From Bacillota bacterium (lineage in GTDB: Bacteria > Bacillota > Clostridia > Oscillospirales > Oscillospiraceae): a stretch of DNA of 64,000 nucleotides. Of the stretch, positions 49,042 to 58,057 are shown piece by piece (position 1 is the stretch's first letter; each line of letters begins with the position of its first letter). The translations under genes and the position numbers were made by a program. Under the pieces are notes generated by a model that searched no databases, was not told the DNA's origin, and worked only from the letters and a program-made list of their open reading frames with translations. Location: NCBI GenBank assembly GCA_021770445.1, contig JAETQY010000009.1:19677-83676 (forward strand), read 5' to 3'.

Positions 49042-49370
49042 GTTGTTTCTCCTCTCAAAATCCGTCCCATAGCCCTGACATACACCGCCCACTGTTCTTC
49101 CTTGTCCTCCAGCGCCCGCCGGCCGGCGGTGGTGAGGCGGTAGTACCGCCGCTCCCGGCCGTTCTCCGCCTGGGCGTAGGAGTCGATGAGCCCCCGGTCC
49201 TCCAGGGCATGGAGGAAGGGGTACAGGCTGCCCTGGCTCATGCGGAACACGTCCTCTGACAGCAGGGCCATCTCCTGGATCAGCTGATAGCCGTACATGT
49301 CCTTCCGGCTGAGCAGCTTGAGCAAGATCAGCTCATGGCTCCCCTTGGACAACTCCTTATCAACTTTCAT
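49038..49370 (-). CDS. PadR-family regulator
   Basis: The 110-residue winged-helix protein has the PadR N-terminus KGSHELILLKLLSRKDMYGYQ, SQGSLYPFLHALEDRGLI and RRYYRLTTAGR. PadR proteins repress transporters or membrane stress genes and usually their own operon. ATG 49370 follows AGAGGTG. The promoter upstream contains the dyad AGAGG-N9-CCTCT, a likely autoregulatory site. Confidence 0.88.
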   Translation of the reverse strand: MKVDKELSKGSHELILLKLLSRKDMYGYQLIQEMALLSEDVFRMSQGSLYPFLHALEDRGLIDSYAQAENGRERRYYRLTTAGRRALEDKEEQWAVYVRAMGRILRGETT

Positions 49371-49393
49371 GGTATCACCTCTGTTCAAGAGGC

Positions 49394-49422
49394 ATTATAT
49401 ACCTCTGATTCCGATGTGTCAA
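49394..49422 (-). promoter_or_regulatory. padR operon promoter
   Basis: TTGACA (49417-49422) and TATAAT (49394-49399), minus strand, with a 17-bp spacer. It is a perfect sigma-A promoter. A dyad AGAGG/CCTCT brackets the -10. Confidence 0.88.
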
Positions 49423-49429
49423 GAAAAAT

Positions 49430-49459
49430 ACAGAGGACGGCAGAAAGGCCGTCCTCTGT
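49430..49459 (-). terminator. Terminator after glgP
   Basis: ACAGAGGACGGC and GCCGTCCTCTGT form a 12-bp stem, followed by ATTTTTC on the minus strand. Confidence 0.9.
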
Positions 49460-49471
49460 CAATACAAAATG

Positions 49472-51751
49472 TTATTTTAAGCGCCAAATATCCTGATTGT
49501 ACTGCTCGATGGTCCGGTCGGAGGAGAAATAACCGGACTTGGCGATGTTGACCAGCATCTTCTTCGCCCAGCCCCGGCGGTCGCCGTAGTCCCGGAGGCA
49601 GCGGTCCTTGGCGGCGATGTAGTCCTCCACATCCAGGAGAGCCATGAACCAGTCCTTGTACTTCATGTCCTTCCACAGGGCAGACAGGCTGGCCGGGTCA
49701 CCGATAGCCAGCAGCTCGGGGGACACCAGGAAGTCTACCAGCCGCTCCACAAGGGGACGGTGGTAGTAGTCCAGGGGCCGATAGCTGCGCCCATCGGGCT
49801 CACTGCCCTGATACAGGCCGATGACCTCGTCGCTGTGCCGGCCGAAGGTGTAGATGTTGCCCTCCCCCACCAGCTGGGCGATCTCCACGTTGGCCCCGTC
49901 CAGGGTGCCCAGGGTGACGGCGCCGTTGGCCATGAACTTCATGTTACCAGTGCCGCTGGCCTCCTTGGAGGCCAGGGAGATCTGTTCGGAGATGTCACAG
50001 GCGGGGATGAGCCGCTCGGCCCAGGTGACGTTGTAGTTCTCCACCATGGCCACCCGCAGCCAGGGGCGGACCTGGGGGTCCTGGTCAATGAGCTTTTGCA
50101 GGCAGAGGATGAGGTGGATAATGTGCTTGGCCATCACATAGGCGGGGGCGGCCTTGGCGCCGAAGAGGACGGTCACTGGCTGCTCAGGGAACCGGCCGGC
50201 CTTGATCTCCAGGTACTTGTGGATGACATACAGAGCGTTCATCTGCTGCCGCTTGTACTCGTGGAGCCGCTTTACCTGGATGTCAAAGACAGACTGGGGG
50301 TCGATTTCGATGCTCTGGGTGGCCCACAGCACCCGGCACAGCTGATTCTTGTTGTGCTGCTTCACCTCCAGCAGCCGGTCCAGGACGGTGGCGTCCTCCT
50401 GGAAGTCCAGCAGCTTCTCCAGCTTTTTAGCGTCCCGTCGCCAGTCGGGGCCGATGCAGCTATCAATGAGGGCGGCCAGCTCCGGGTCGCAGGCCTCCAG
50501 CCACCGGCGGAGGGTGACGCCGTTGGTCTTGTTGTTGAATTTCTCCGGGTAGATGTCGTAGAAGGGCTTGAGCTCGGAGTTCTTCAGGATCTCCGTGTGG
50601 AGGGCGGCCACGCCGTTGACCGAGTAGCCGCAGTGGATGTCCATGTGGGCCATATGGACCCGATTTTGGCCGTCGATGATGGCTACCCGGGGATCGGGGT
50701 AGGCCTCCTTCATTCGGCGGTCCAGCTCCTGAATGACGGGCACCAGCTGGGGGGCCACCTTCTCGATAAAGGACAGGGGCCACTTCTCCAGCGCCTCGGC
50801 CAGGATGGTGTGGTTGGTGTAGGCGCAGGTGCGGCGGACCTGGTCCAGGGCCTCGTCGAAGGACATGCCCTTCCCGGTGAGCAGGCGGATCAGCTCGGGG
50901 ATGACCATGGAGGGGTGGGTGTCGTTGATCTGGATGGCCACATGGTCGGCCAGGGTGTTCGGGGCATACCCCCGGCTCTCCAGCTCGGACAGGATGAGCT
51001 GAGCCCCAGCGGACACCATGAAATACTGCTGATAGACCCTGAGCAGCCGGCCGGCCTCGTCGCTGTCGTCGGGGTAGAGGAAGGAGGTCAGCCGGTGGGC
51101 GATATCTCCCTTGTCGAAGTCGATGCCCACCCAGGGGGCGTCGGCGGGCTGGGCCACGTCGAAGAGGTGGAGCCGGTTGGCGTACCCGTTGTTGGCTCCG
51201 GGGATGGCGATGTCGTAGAGCACCGCCTTCAAAGTAAAGCCGCCGAAGGGCACGTCGAAGGACATGCCGGTGGGGATAAGCCAGCTGTCCGCCTCCATCC
51301 AGGGGTCGGGGACCTCGGTCTGGCGGCCCTGGTCGAATTTCTGCTTGAACAGGCCGTAGTGGTAGTTCAGGCCCACGCCGTCGCCGGGCAGACCCAGGGC
51401 GGCAATGGAGTCCAGGAAGCAGGCGGCCAGGCGGCCCAGGCCGCCGTTGCCCAGGGAGGGCTCGGGCTCCATGGACTCGATGACCCCCAGGTCCCGGCCC
51501 AGGTCGGCCAGCAAGGCCTTCACCTCGTCGTGGAGCCCCAGGGCCAGCAGGTTGTTGCTCAGCAGCTTGCCCATAAGGAACTCGGCGGAGAAGTAGTAGA
51601 GCTTCCGCCCGCCCGCGGGAGCGGGGCGGTCCTGGGCCAGGTGACCGGTAAGGATCAGCAGCGCCTCGTAGAGCTGGTGGTCGTCACACTGGTCGGGGGC
51701 GCAGCCAAAGCGGGTTTGAGTGGTCTGAAAGAGCTGTTCTTTCAGCTGCAT
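49472..51751 (-). CDS. glgP: Glycogen/maltodextrin phosphorylase
   Basis: The 759-residue GT35 enzyme has [14 protein letters not shown] (about 54-67), [30 protein letters not shown] and the PLP-binding region [13 protein letters not shown] with its Lys at about 600. It cleaves alpha-1,4-glucan with phosphate to give glucose-1-phosphate. It is the last gene of the leftward alpha-glucan cluster, 12 nt after malQ. Confidence 0.95.
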   Translation of the reverse strand: MQLKEQLFQTTQTRFGCAPDQCDDHQLYEALLILTGHLAQDRPAPAGGRKLYYFSAEFLMGKLLSNNLLALGLHDEVKALLADLGRDLGVIESMEPEPSLGNGGLGRLAACFLDSIAALGLPGDGVGLNYHYGLFKQKFDQGRQTEVPDPWMEADSWLIPTGMSFDVPFGGFTLKAVLYDIAIPGANNGYANRLHLFDVAQPADAPWVGIDFDKGDIAHRLTSFLYPDDSDEAGRLLRVYQQYFMVSAGAQLILSELESRGYAPNTLADHVAIQINDTHPSMVIPELIRLLTGKGMSFDEALDQVRRTCAYTNHTILAEALEKWPLSFIEKVAPQLVPVIQELDRRMKEAYPDPRVAIIDGQNRVHMAHMDIHCGYSVNGVAALHTEILKNSELKPFYDIYPEKFNNKTNGVTLRRWLEACDPELAALIDSCIGPDWRRDAKKLEKLLDFQEDATVLDRLLEVKQHNKNQLCRVLWATQSIEIDPQSVFDIQVKRLHEYKRQQMNALYVIHKYLEIKAGRFPEQPVTVLFGAKAAPAYVMAKHIIHLILCLQKLIDQDPQVRPWLRVAMVENYNVTWAERLIPACDISEQISLASKEASGTGNMKFMANGAVTLGTLDGANVEIAQLVGEGNIYTFGRHSDEVIGLYQGSEPDGRSYRPLDYYHRPLVERLVDFLVSPELLAIGDPASLSALWKDMKYKDWFMALLDVEDYIAAKDRCLRDYGDRRGWAKKMLVNIAKSGYFSSDRTIEQYNQDIWRLK

Positions 51752-51763
51752 AAAAACACATCC

Positions 51764-53266
51764 TTATTTTTTGGATTTGCCGGCCTTGGGCAGGCGCTGA
51801 TATACCGACATATCCCGGTACAGGCGCTTGGCCAGCTTTTCATCGAAGGAGCCGGGCAGGGCCCGCCATTTCCAGTTATTCCCTAAAGTGGAGGGGATAT
51901 TCATCCGGGCCTCCAGCCCCAGGCCCAACAGGTCCTGGAACTGCATCACCGCCAGGTCGGCGGGGGAGGCCCAGGCTGAGCGCATCATGCCCCAGTGGTA
52001 GCCCTCCCGCTTGGTCAGGCGCAGGTAGGCCTTGGCGAAGGACACATCCTTTTTGGGGGCGGAGGCCATCCAGCCCTGGATGGTGTCGTTGTCGTGGGTG
52101 CCGGCGTAGACCACGCAGTGGGTGGGGTAGCGGTGGGGCAGATAGTCGTTGTCCCCGTCCCGGCTGTCGAAGGCAAATTCCAGCACCTTCATGCCGGGGT
52201 AGCCCGAGTCGCGGAGCAGCTTTTTCACCGACGGGGTGAGGAAGCCCAGGTCCTCGGCGATGATGTCCTTCTTGCCCAAGGCCTTGTTCACCGCCTTGAA
52301 GAAGGCGATGCCCGGGCCGGGCTTCCACCGGCCGTTGCGGGCGGTCTTGTCGCCGTAGGGGATGGCGTAATAGGAGTCGAAGCCCCGGAAGTGGTCGATG
52401 CGCAGGGTGTCGTACAGCTTGAACTGGAAGGAGATGCGCCGCAGCCACCAGGAATATCCGTCCTCCTTCATCCTTTCCCAGTTGAAGAGGGGGTTGCCCC
52501 AGAGCTGGCCGTCGGCGGAGAAGCCGTCGGGGGGGCAGCCGGCCACCTCGGTGGGCAGGCCCTTCTCGTCCAGCTGGAACTGGTCAGGGTTGGCCCACAC
52601 GTCGGCGCTGTCCCCTGAGACGTAGATGGGCAGATCGCCGATGATAGAGATGCCCAGGGCGTTGACATACTTCTTCCAGGCGTTCCACTGGCCAAAGAAG
52701 AGGTACTGTACCGCCTTCCAAAAGGCGATCTCCCCGGCCAGCTCGGTCTGGGCCTTCTCCAGGGCGGCGGGCAGGCGCAGCCGCAGCTCCTCGGGCCAGG
52801 TGAACCAGGAGGCCCCGCCGTGTTGGTCCTTCAGAGCCATAAACAGGGCGTAATCCTCCAGCCAGTCCTTCTGCTCCTGGCAGAAGGCGGCAAAGTCGGG
52901 CCGGTCCTGGGCCAGCAGGCGGGAACACGCCTTGTGGAGGACGGGGTAGCGGGTCTTGTACATCAGCCCGTAGTCCACATATTCAGGGTCGTCCCCCCAG
53001 TTGAGGGCTTCAAACTCCGACCGCTCCAGAAGTCCCTGGCCGGCCAGGGTGTCCAGGTCGATAAAGTAGGGGTTTCCGGCGAAGGAGGAGAAGGATTGGT
53101 AGGGGGAGTCGCCGTAGCTGGTGGGGCCCGCAGGGAGGATCTGCCAGCAGCTCTGGCCTCCGGCGGCCAGGAAGTCGGCAAATTTATAGGCCTCTTTCCC
53201 CAGTGTCCCGATCCCGTAGGGGGAGGGCAGGGAGGAGATGGGCATCAGGATTCCTGCTTTTCTCAA
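51764..53266 (-). CDS. malQ: 4-alpha-glucanotransferase (amylomaltase)
   Basis: This 500-residue GH77 protein has SLPSPYGIGTLG, GDLPIYVSGDSADVWANP, LRIDHFRGFDSYYAIP with the catalytic Asp, and IAEDLGFLTP with the acid/base Glu. It disproportionates maltodextrins so that glgP can degrade them. It lies 58 nt after lacI, beyond a terminator. Confidence 0.95.
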   Translation of the reverse strand: MRKAGILMPISSLPSPYGIGTLGKEAYKFADFLAAGGQSCWQILPAGPTSYGDSPYQSFSSFAGNPYFIDLDTLAGQGLLERSEFEALNWGDDPEYVDYGLMYKTRYPVLHKACSRLLAQDRPDFAAFCQEQKDWLEDYALFMALKDQHGGASWFTWPEELRLRLPAALEKAQTELAGEIAFWKAVQYLFFGQWNAWKKYVNALGISIIGDLPIYVSGDSADVWANPDQFQLDEKGLPTEVAGCPPDGFSADGQLWGNPLFNWERMKEDGYSWWLRRISFQFKLYDTLRIDHFRGFDSYYAIPYGDKTARNGRWKPGPGIAFFKAVNKALGKKDIIAEDLGFLTPSVKKLLRDSGYPGMKVLEFAFDSRDGDNDYLPHRYPTHCVVYAGTHDNDTIQGWMASAPKKDVSFAKAYLRLTKREGYHWGMMRSAWASPADLAVMQFQDLLGLGLEARMNIPSTLGNNWKWRALPGSFDEKLAKRLYRDMSVYQRLPKAGKSKK

Positions 53267-53292
53267 GTTGCTTCACCTGTTTCTGTTCAAAT

Positions 53293-53318
53293 AGAGGGCC
53301 GCCGTCGGGCGGCCCTCT
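53293..53318 (-). terminator. Terminator between lacI and malQ
   Basis: AGAGGGCCGCC and GGCGGCCCTCT with a 4-nt loop form an 11-bp stem. The T-run on the minus strand is short (ATTTG), so partial read-through into malQ is likely. Confidence 0.65.
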
Positions 53319-53324
53319 TTCCAA

Positions 53325-54332
53325 TCAAGATATTGTTGCCACGCTCTCCCCTTCGATCAACTGGAAGGGGACCAGCTCGTGGACGGGGGGGCTGTTCCGG
53401 GTGATGCCCCGGAGGAGGGCATCTACCCCCCGCTGGGCCAGCAGCTGGGTGTCCTGGCGGACGGTGGTCAGCCGGGGCAGGGAGTACTGGCCGGTGACGA
53501 TGCCGTCGTAGCCCACCACCGAGATATCCTCAGGCACTCGCCGCCCCATGTCCCGCAGGGCCCGGATAGCCCCCAGGGCCATCACGTCGCTGACAGCGAA
53601 GATGGCGGTCAGGTCGGGGCACCGCTCTAGCAGCTTTTTGGTGGCGGCGTAGGCCTCGGGCATAGAGTAGCGGCAGGGCTCGCACTGGCGGTCCACGTCG
53701 AAGGGGATGCCCAGGCGGAGGCAGGCGTCCCGGCAGCCTGTCAGGCGGCGGTGGCTGATCTGAGTGCAGGACCAGTTGCCTCCCAGCAGGCCGATGTGCC
53801 TGTGGCCCTTGGTGGCCAGCAGCTCGATCACCTGCTCCGCCGCCGCGCCGTCGTCGGTGGTGAAGGAGGACAGATTGTCAAAACCCAGCTCCCGGGCGGT
53901 GTTGGTCAGCAGCACGCAGGGGACGGTGATGGGGGAGAAGCCCGCCTCAAACAGCTCCAGGTCGCCCCCCAGGAACAGGATCCCCATAGGTCGGCGCTCC
54001 CGGCACAGCCGGCAGGCATAGTCCACCTCATTGGCGTCCTCATCCAGGTAGTAGACGGCGGCGTCCTGGCCGGCGTCCCGCAGGAGGGCCTGGAGCCTCT
54101 CCACCAGGTCGGCGAAGAGCAGGTTCATGGTTCCCTTGACGATGATGGCAATGCTGGTGCTGGCCTGCTGCTTCAGGTGCTTGGCGTTGTTGTTGGGCTG
54201 GAAGTTCTGTTCCTCCACCACGGCCAGCACACGGCGCCTTGTCTCGTCGCTGACGTCGGGGTGGTCGTTAAGCACGCGGGACACGGTGGCCACGCCGTAT
54301 CCGGACAGTTTGGCGATATCCTTGATGGTCAC
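53325..54332 (-). CDS. LacI-family transcription regulator
   Basis: The 335-residue protein has the LacI HTH/hinge (TIKDIAKLSGYGVATVSRVLNDHPDVS) and a periplasmic-binding-like ligand domain (YDEDA, GLLGGNWSCTQISHRR). GTG 54332 follows GAAGGGA. Located between the ABC genes and malQ/glgP, it probably represses the malE promoter (operator at 57,817) and responds to a maltodextrin; the effector is inferred. Confidence 0.9.
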   Translation of the reverse strand: MTIKDIAKLSGYGVATVSRVLNDHPDVSDETRRRVLAVVEEQNFQPNNNAKHLKQQASTSIAIIVKGTMNLLFADLVERLQALLRDAGQDAAVYYLDEDANEVDYACRLCRERRPMGILFLGGDLELFEAGFSPITVPCVLLTNTARELGFDNLSSFTTDDGAAAEQVIELLATKGHRHIGLLGGNWSCTQISHRRLTGCRDACLRLGIPFDVDRQCEPCRYSMPEAYAATKKLLERCPDLTAIFAVSDVMALGAIRALRDMGRRVPEDISVVGYDGIVTGQYSLPRLTTVRQDTQLLAQRGVDALLRGITRNSPPVHELVPFQLIEGESVATIS

Positions 54333-54362
54333 AGTTGTCCCTTCTTTCTCTTTGACGGAGCG

Positions 54363-54391
54363 ATTTTAGCACATTTTGCGCGGAGATGCAA
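54363..54391 (-). promoter_or_regulatory. lacI promoter
   Basis: TTGCAT (54386-54391) and TAAAAT (54363-54368), minus strand, 17-bp spacer, about 31 bp upstream of GTG. Confidence 0.75.
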
Positions 54392-54394
54392 GCC

Positions 54395-54441
54395 TTATCC
54401 CTTCACCGCGCCGGCGGCCACGCCGGTCCAAATGCGCTTCC
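54395..54441 (-). pseudogene. Remnant of a malG-like permease 3' end
   Basis: The minus strand reads RKRIWTGVAAGAVKG then TAA. This repeats the GVAAGAVKG end of malG (54,476) in diverged codons, with no gene body upstream. It looks like the tail of a deleted or recombined second permease gene. A hairpin separates it from malG. Confidence 0.6.
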
Positions 54442-54444
54442 GCA

Positions 54445-54467
54445 CTCCCCGCCCAACGGGCGGGGAG
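54445..54467 (-). terminator. Hairpin after malG
   Basis: CTCCCCGCCC and GGGCGGGGAG form a perfect 10-bp stem with a 3-nt loop. No T-run follows on the minus strand, so it may stabilise the mRNA end rather than terminate. Confidence 0.5.
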
Positions 54468-54475
54468 ACAAATAA

Positions 54476-55333
54476 TTAACCTTTTACCGCGCCGGCAGCC
54501 ACACCCTTGATGATGTGCTTCTGGCAGGTGAGGTAGAACACGATCACCGGGATGATGGACAGCAGGATCAGGGCCATGGTGGCGCCCAGGTCCACGGTGC
54601 CGTAGCTGCCCTTCAGGTACTGGATGTGGATGGGGATGGTGCGGTACAGGTTCTTGTCCAGCACCAGGTAGGGGAGCAGGAAGTCGTTCCACACCCACAT
54701 GATCTCCAGGATGCCCACGGAGATCATGGTGGGCTTGAGCATGGGCACCACCACGGAGAAGTAGGTGCGCAGGGGCCCGCAGCCGTCGATGGCGGCGGCC
54801 TCCTCAATCTCCAGGGGGATAGACTTGACGAAGCCCACGAACATGAAGATGGCCAGCCCCGCGCCGAAGCCCAGGTAGATGATGGGGATGGTCCAGGGGG
54901 TGTTGAGATGGAGGTTGTTGGCTGTCTTGGACAGGGTGAACATGACCATCTGGAAGGGGACCACCATGGAGAACACGCACAGGAAGTACAGCGCCTTGCA
55001 GAACAGGGAGTTGACCCGGGCGATGTACCAGGCGGCCATGGAGGTACACAGCAGAATCAGGGCGGTGGACAGCAGGGTAATCACTACACTGTAGAGCACC
55101 GACTTGGCGAAGGGGTAGTTGCCGAAGGTCATGCCCTTGATGAAGTTGGAGAATCCAGCCCACATCTCGCCGGTGGGCAGGGCGAAGGTGTCGGTCTTGA
55201 CAAAGGTGTTCAGCTTAAAGGAGTTGATCACCACCGCTACCGCGGGCAGCACATAGATCACGCAGATGACGGCCAGCACCACGGACAGGATGGTTTTGCG
55301 CCGGGCCTCGGCGGAGAGAGTTTTGGCGTTCAT
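54476..55333 (-). CDS. malG: Carbohydrate ABC transporter permease, MalG type
   Basis: The 285-residue protein has six TMs and the EAA loop EIEEAAAIDGCGPLRTYFSVVVP (read as EIEEAAAIDGCG then LRTYFSVVVP), which contacts the ATPase. It is coupled to malF by a 1-nt overlap. No ATPase gene is in the cluster; a shared MsmX/MalK-like ATPase is expected elsewhere. Confidence 0.92.
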   Translation of the reverse strand: MNAKTLSAEARRKTILSVVLAVICVIYVLPAVAVVINSFKLNTFVKTDTFALPTGEMWAGFSNFIKGMTFGNYPFAKSVLYSVVITLLSTALILLCTSMAAWYIARVNSLFCKALYFLCVFSMVVPFQMVMFTLSKTANNLHLNTPWTIPIIYLGFGAGLAIFMFVGFVKSIPLEIEEAAAIDGCGPLRTYFSVVVPMLKPTMISVGILEIMWVWNDFLLPYLVLDKNLYRTIPIHIQYLKGSYGTVDLGATMALILLSIIPVIVFYLTCQKHIIKGVAAGAVKG

Positions 55334-56238
55334 TACTGCTGTACCTCCTTCTTACGGGTGTAGCCCAGCTGGCACAGACCCAGTCCGGCCACCAGGACGA
55401 AGAATACCACTGCTTTCGCCTGGGCGACGCCCTGGGAGGATGCGCCGGAGGCGTTAAAGGTGTTGAAGATGTTCAGAGCCAGCATCTCGGTGGTCTTGAT
55501 GGTGGCGCCGCCGGGCTGGATGATGAAGGGCTGGCCGGCGGTGAGGGCCAGGTTCTGGTCGAAGAGCTTGAAGCCGTTGGTCAGGGACAGGAACATGCAG
55601 ATGGTGATGGAGGGCATCACGTTGGGGATGGTCACCTTGAACAGGGTCTGCCAGCGGGTGGCGCCGTCGATGCGGGCGGCCTCCAGCATCTCGCCGGGGA
55701 CGTTCTGTAGGCCGGCGATGTAAATAATCATCATATAGCCGATCTGCTGCCAGCACATCAGAATAATCAGGCCCCAAAAGCCGTATTTGCTCTCCAGCAG
55801 AATGGAAGTGTTATACCAGCTGAGGATGCCGTCGAAGATCATAGACCAGATGTAGCCCAGCACGATGCCGCCGATCAGGTTGGGCATGAAGAATACGGTG
55901 CGGTACAGGTTGCTGCCCTTGATGCCCTGGGTCAGGGCGTAGGCCACGGCGAAGGCCAGCACGTTGATGAGCACCAGGCTGACAATGGCGAACAGGGCGG
56001 TGTACCAGAAGGCGTGGCGGAAGCCCACATCACTGAAGGCCTTGGCGTAGTTGCCCAATCCGATAAATTTGGCGTTGGAGATGGTCTTGAAGCTGCACAT
56101 AGACAGCCAGATGCCCTGGAGGAAGGGCCAGACAAACCCGATGGTGAACGCGGCCACCACGGGCCCCAGGAAAAACAGTCCCCAGCGCCGGGTGGAGCGT
56201 CGGATCGAGTTGCTGTTGGTAATCTTCTTCTTTTTCAA
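55333..56238 (-). CDS. malF: Carbohydrate ABC transporter permease, MalF type
   Basis: TTG 56238 follows GAGGAGCTGATATC and gives a 301-residue protein with six TMs and an EAA loop (EMLEAARIDGATRWQTLF). It pairs with malG. The longer in-frame start at 56,307 reads through the palindromic repeat and is rejected. Confidence 0.88.
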   Translation of the reverse strand: MKKKKITNSNSIRRSTRRWGLFFLGPVVAAFTIGFVWPFLQGIWLSMCSFKTISNAKFIGLGNYAKAFSDVGFRHAFWYTALFAIVSLVLINVLAFAVAYALTQGIKGSNLYRTVFFMPNLIGGIVLGYIWSMIFDGILSWYNTSILLESKYGFWGLIILMCWQQIGYMMIIYIAGLQNVPGEMLEAARIDGATRWQTLFKVTIPNVMPSITICMFLSLTNGFKLFDQNLALTAGQPFIIQPGGATIKTTEMLALNIFNTFNASGASSQGVAQAKAVVFFVLVAGLGLCQLGYTRKKEVQQ

Positions 56239-56261
56239 GATATCAGCTCCTCTCTCATTTT

Positions 56262-56337
56262 TGTAGGGGCGCACATTGTGCGCCCGCCGGAGGCGGGAAA
56301 GGGTCATGCGGGCGGACCATGTCCGCCCCTACATACG
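56262..56337. repeat. REP-like palindromic repeat between malE and malF
   Basis: TGTAGGGGCG near 56262 and CGCCCCTACA near 56328 bracket two inner dyads (GGGCGCACA/TGTGCGCCC and GGGCGGAC/GTCCGCCC). The TGTAGGGGCGGAC unit is a familiar intergenic repeat in gut Clostridia. It may tune malE versus malF mRNA levels. Confidence 0.7.
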
Positions 56338-56414
56338 GACAAAACGGAAACCGGGGCGGGCGAAAGGCCCGCCCCGGCACGATGTCAAAGCGAAAGGTTC
56401 CGGCTGCGGAAGGA

Positions 56415-57758
56415 TCAGCCGTTGACGGCGTTGTACTGAGCGGCCCAGCCGTCCACGAAGGCGATGCGGAACTGATCCCAGTTGGCGGCGGACTGGTCGG
56501 CGTTGTACTGGTTCAGAGCAGCCACCAGACCGCGGCGGTACTCGTCCACGTTGGGCTGATAGTTGGTGGCCCAGTTCATCACATAGCAGCCGTTGGCGGT
56601 GTACTCGGCGGCGTCGGACAGGAAGCCGTTGGCGGACTCGGGGGCGTTCTTATAGGGCAGCACGCCCAGCTGCTCCACCATCTTGGCGGAGGCGTCGGGG
56701 TCGCTGACCAGCCACACCATGAAGTCGATGGTGGCCTTCTGGTCGGCCTCGGACACGTTGGCGTTGACGGCCCAGCAGTTCTCAGTGCCGCAGTTCAGGC
56801 CGGCCTTGTCCTCGCCGGACACGCCGCAGTAGTAGGGGATCATGGTGGCGTTGGGCACGGAGGCCACATAGTTGGCGTACTCCCAGGAGCCCTGGACGGT
56901 GAAGGCGGCCTTGCCGTCCTTAAACTCCTGGCCGGCGTCGTGGCCGCCGGTGGCCAGGTCGGTGGGGGCGGTCAGGCTGTTGTTGATGCACAGGTCATAC
57001 AGGTTCTTGAAGTTGTCCAGATACTTGCCGGAGATGGTGGCGGGGCACTCGGTCCAGGTGGTGCCTTCCTGCTCATAGTAGTACTCCAGGTTGGCCATGT
57101 GGCCGGTGAAGCGCCAGGAGGAGGAGTCGTCCATGTCGCAGGAGGTGAAGGCGTCGAAGCCCAGGGTGGCGGCGTTGGCGTGGATATCCTCCACCACGGC
57201 CTTCAGGGAGGCGAAGTCCTTGATCTCGTCCATGGAGTGGCCGGCCTTGGTCACCAGGTCGGGATTGACAATGATGCCGTAGCACTCGTAGCAGTAGCCG
57301 ATGGACACCAGCTTGCCGGCGTCATCATAGAGGTTATAGGCGTCGGTGTTCAGCTCGTTGGCGATGGCGGTGCCGGTGAGGTCCATAGCGTACTCGCCCC
57401 AGTCGGCCACGCCGGCGGAGTTACCGATGTTAAACAGGGTGGGGGGCGCGGACTTATCCATCTCGGCGGTGAGGGTCTGCTGATAGGTGCCGGAGGCGGC
57501 AGTGATTACCTGGACGGGCACGCCGGTCTTGTCGGTGTAGGTCTTGGCCAGCGCCTGGGCGGTCTCGTCCAGCTCGGGCTTGAAGTTCAGCCAGTATACC
57601 CGGCCGGTCTCGCCGCCGCCGGTGGGCGTGCCGGCGCTGCTGGGATTGCCGGCATTGCTGCCGCCGGCGGGCTTGTCGCCGCCGCCGCAGCCGGCCAGCA
57701 GGGACAGGGCCATAGCGGCGCTGAGGGCCAGGGCCAGGATCTTTTTGGTCTTGCTCAT
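56415..57758 (-). CDS. malE: Extracellular carbohydrate-binding lipoprotein (MalE type)
   Basis: The 447-residue family 1 solute-binding protein has a signal with lipobox LLAGC (Cys24), then a Gly/Ser/Pro-rich spacer. GRVYWLNFKPELDETAQALA and VPVQVITAASGTYQQTL form the first lobe, and GKAAFTVQGSWEY is a typical ligand-hinge motif. The ligand is presumably a maltodextrin given malQ and glgP. ATG 57758 follows TTAGGAGG. Confidence 0.9.
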   Translation of the reverse strand: MSKTKKILALALSAAMALSLLAGCGGGDKPAGGSNAGNPSSAGTPTGGGETGRVYWLNFKPELDETAQALAKTYTDKTGVPVQVITAASGTYQQTLTAEMDKSAPPTLFNIGNSAGVADWGEYAMDLTGTAIANELNTDAYNLYDDAGKLVSIGYCYECYGIIVNPDLVTKAGHSMDEIKDFASLKAVVEDIHANAATLGFDAFTSCDMDDSSSWRFTGHMANLEYYYEQEGTTWTECPATISGKYLDNFKNLYDLCINNSLTAPTDLATGGHDAGQEFKDGKAAFTVQGSWEYANYVASVPNATMIPYYCGVSGEDKAGLNCGTENCWAVNANVSEADQKATIDFMVWLVSDPDASAKMVEQLGVLPYKNAPESANGFLSDAAEYTANGCYVMNWATNYQPNVDEYRRGLVAALNQYNADQSAANWDQFRIAFVDGWAAQYNAVNG

Positions 57759-57816
57759 TTCATTTTCCTCCTAATTTAAAATTTAGCATCGCGATTTCTG
57801 GAAGCGTTACCGGAAT

Positions 57817-57880
57817 CGTTACTGGTAACGTTTTCAGCTCGCTTGATTATTATAATAACCGCAACGGGCCGCAGATGCAA
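57817..57880 (-). promoter_or_regulatory. malEFG promoter and LacI-type operator
   Basis: Minus-strand TTGCAT (57875-57880) and TATTAT (57852-57857) at 17 bp. CGTTACTGGTAACG (57817-57830), a perfect 6+6 dyad with CpG-type ends, lies just downstream of the start point. A second half site AGCGTTACCGG lies at about 57,802-57,812. Confidence 0.8.
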
Positions 57881-58003
57881 GAAAAATTTGCCGTATCAGC
57901 GCAAAATTGGAGAAATGCAAAAAAAGGCTCGCCTGTTTTTGGAAGTTGTGCCCAAAACCCGGACCGACATCCACAATTTTTGCCAGAGGTCCCCAGATTT
58001 CCA

Positions 58004-58032
58004 TTGTCATTTCCGGCAAGAAGCGTTATAAT
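58004..58032 (+). promoter_or_regulatory. Promoter of the cytidylate-kinase-like gene
   Basis: TTGTCA (58004-58009) and TATAAT (58027-58032) at 17 bp, followed by AGGAGAAGGAGGTG. Confidence 0.85.
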
Positions 58033-58057
58033 ATAAAAGGAGAAGGAGGTGCATCCC

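Noticed and set aside
49760-51886. 708-codon plus-strand frame opposite glgP
   Set aside because: Third-position GC bias of the opposite gene produces it (Gly/Val/Leu/His-rich translation); glgP is certain.
56319-57779. 486-codon plus-strand frame opposite malE
   Set aside because: Repetitive Gly/Val-rich shadow of the solute-binding protein gene.
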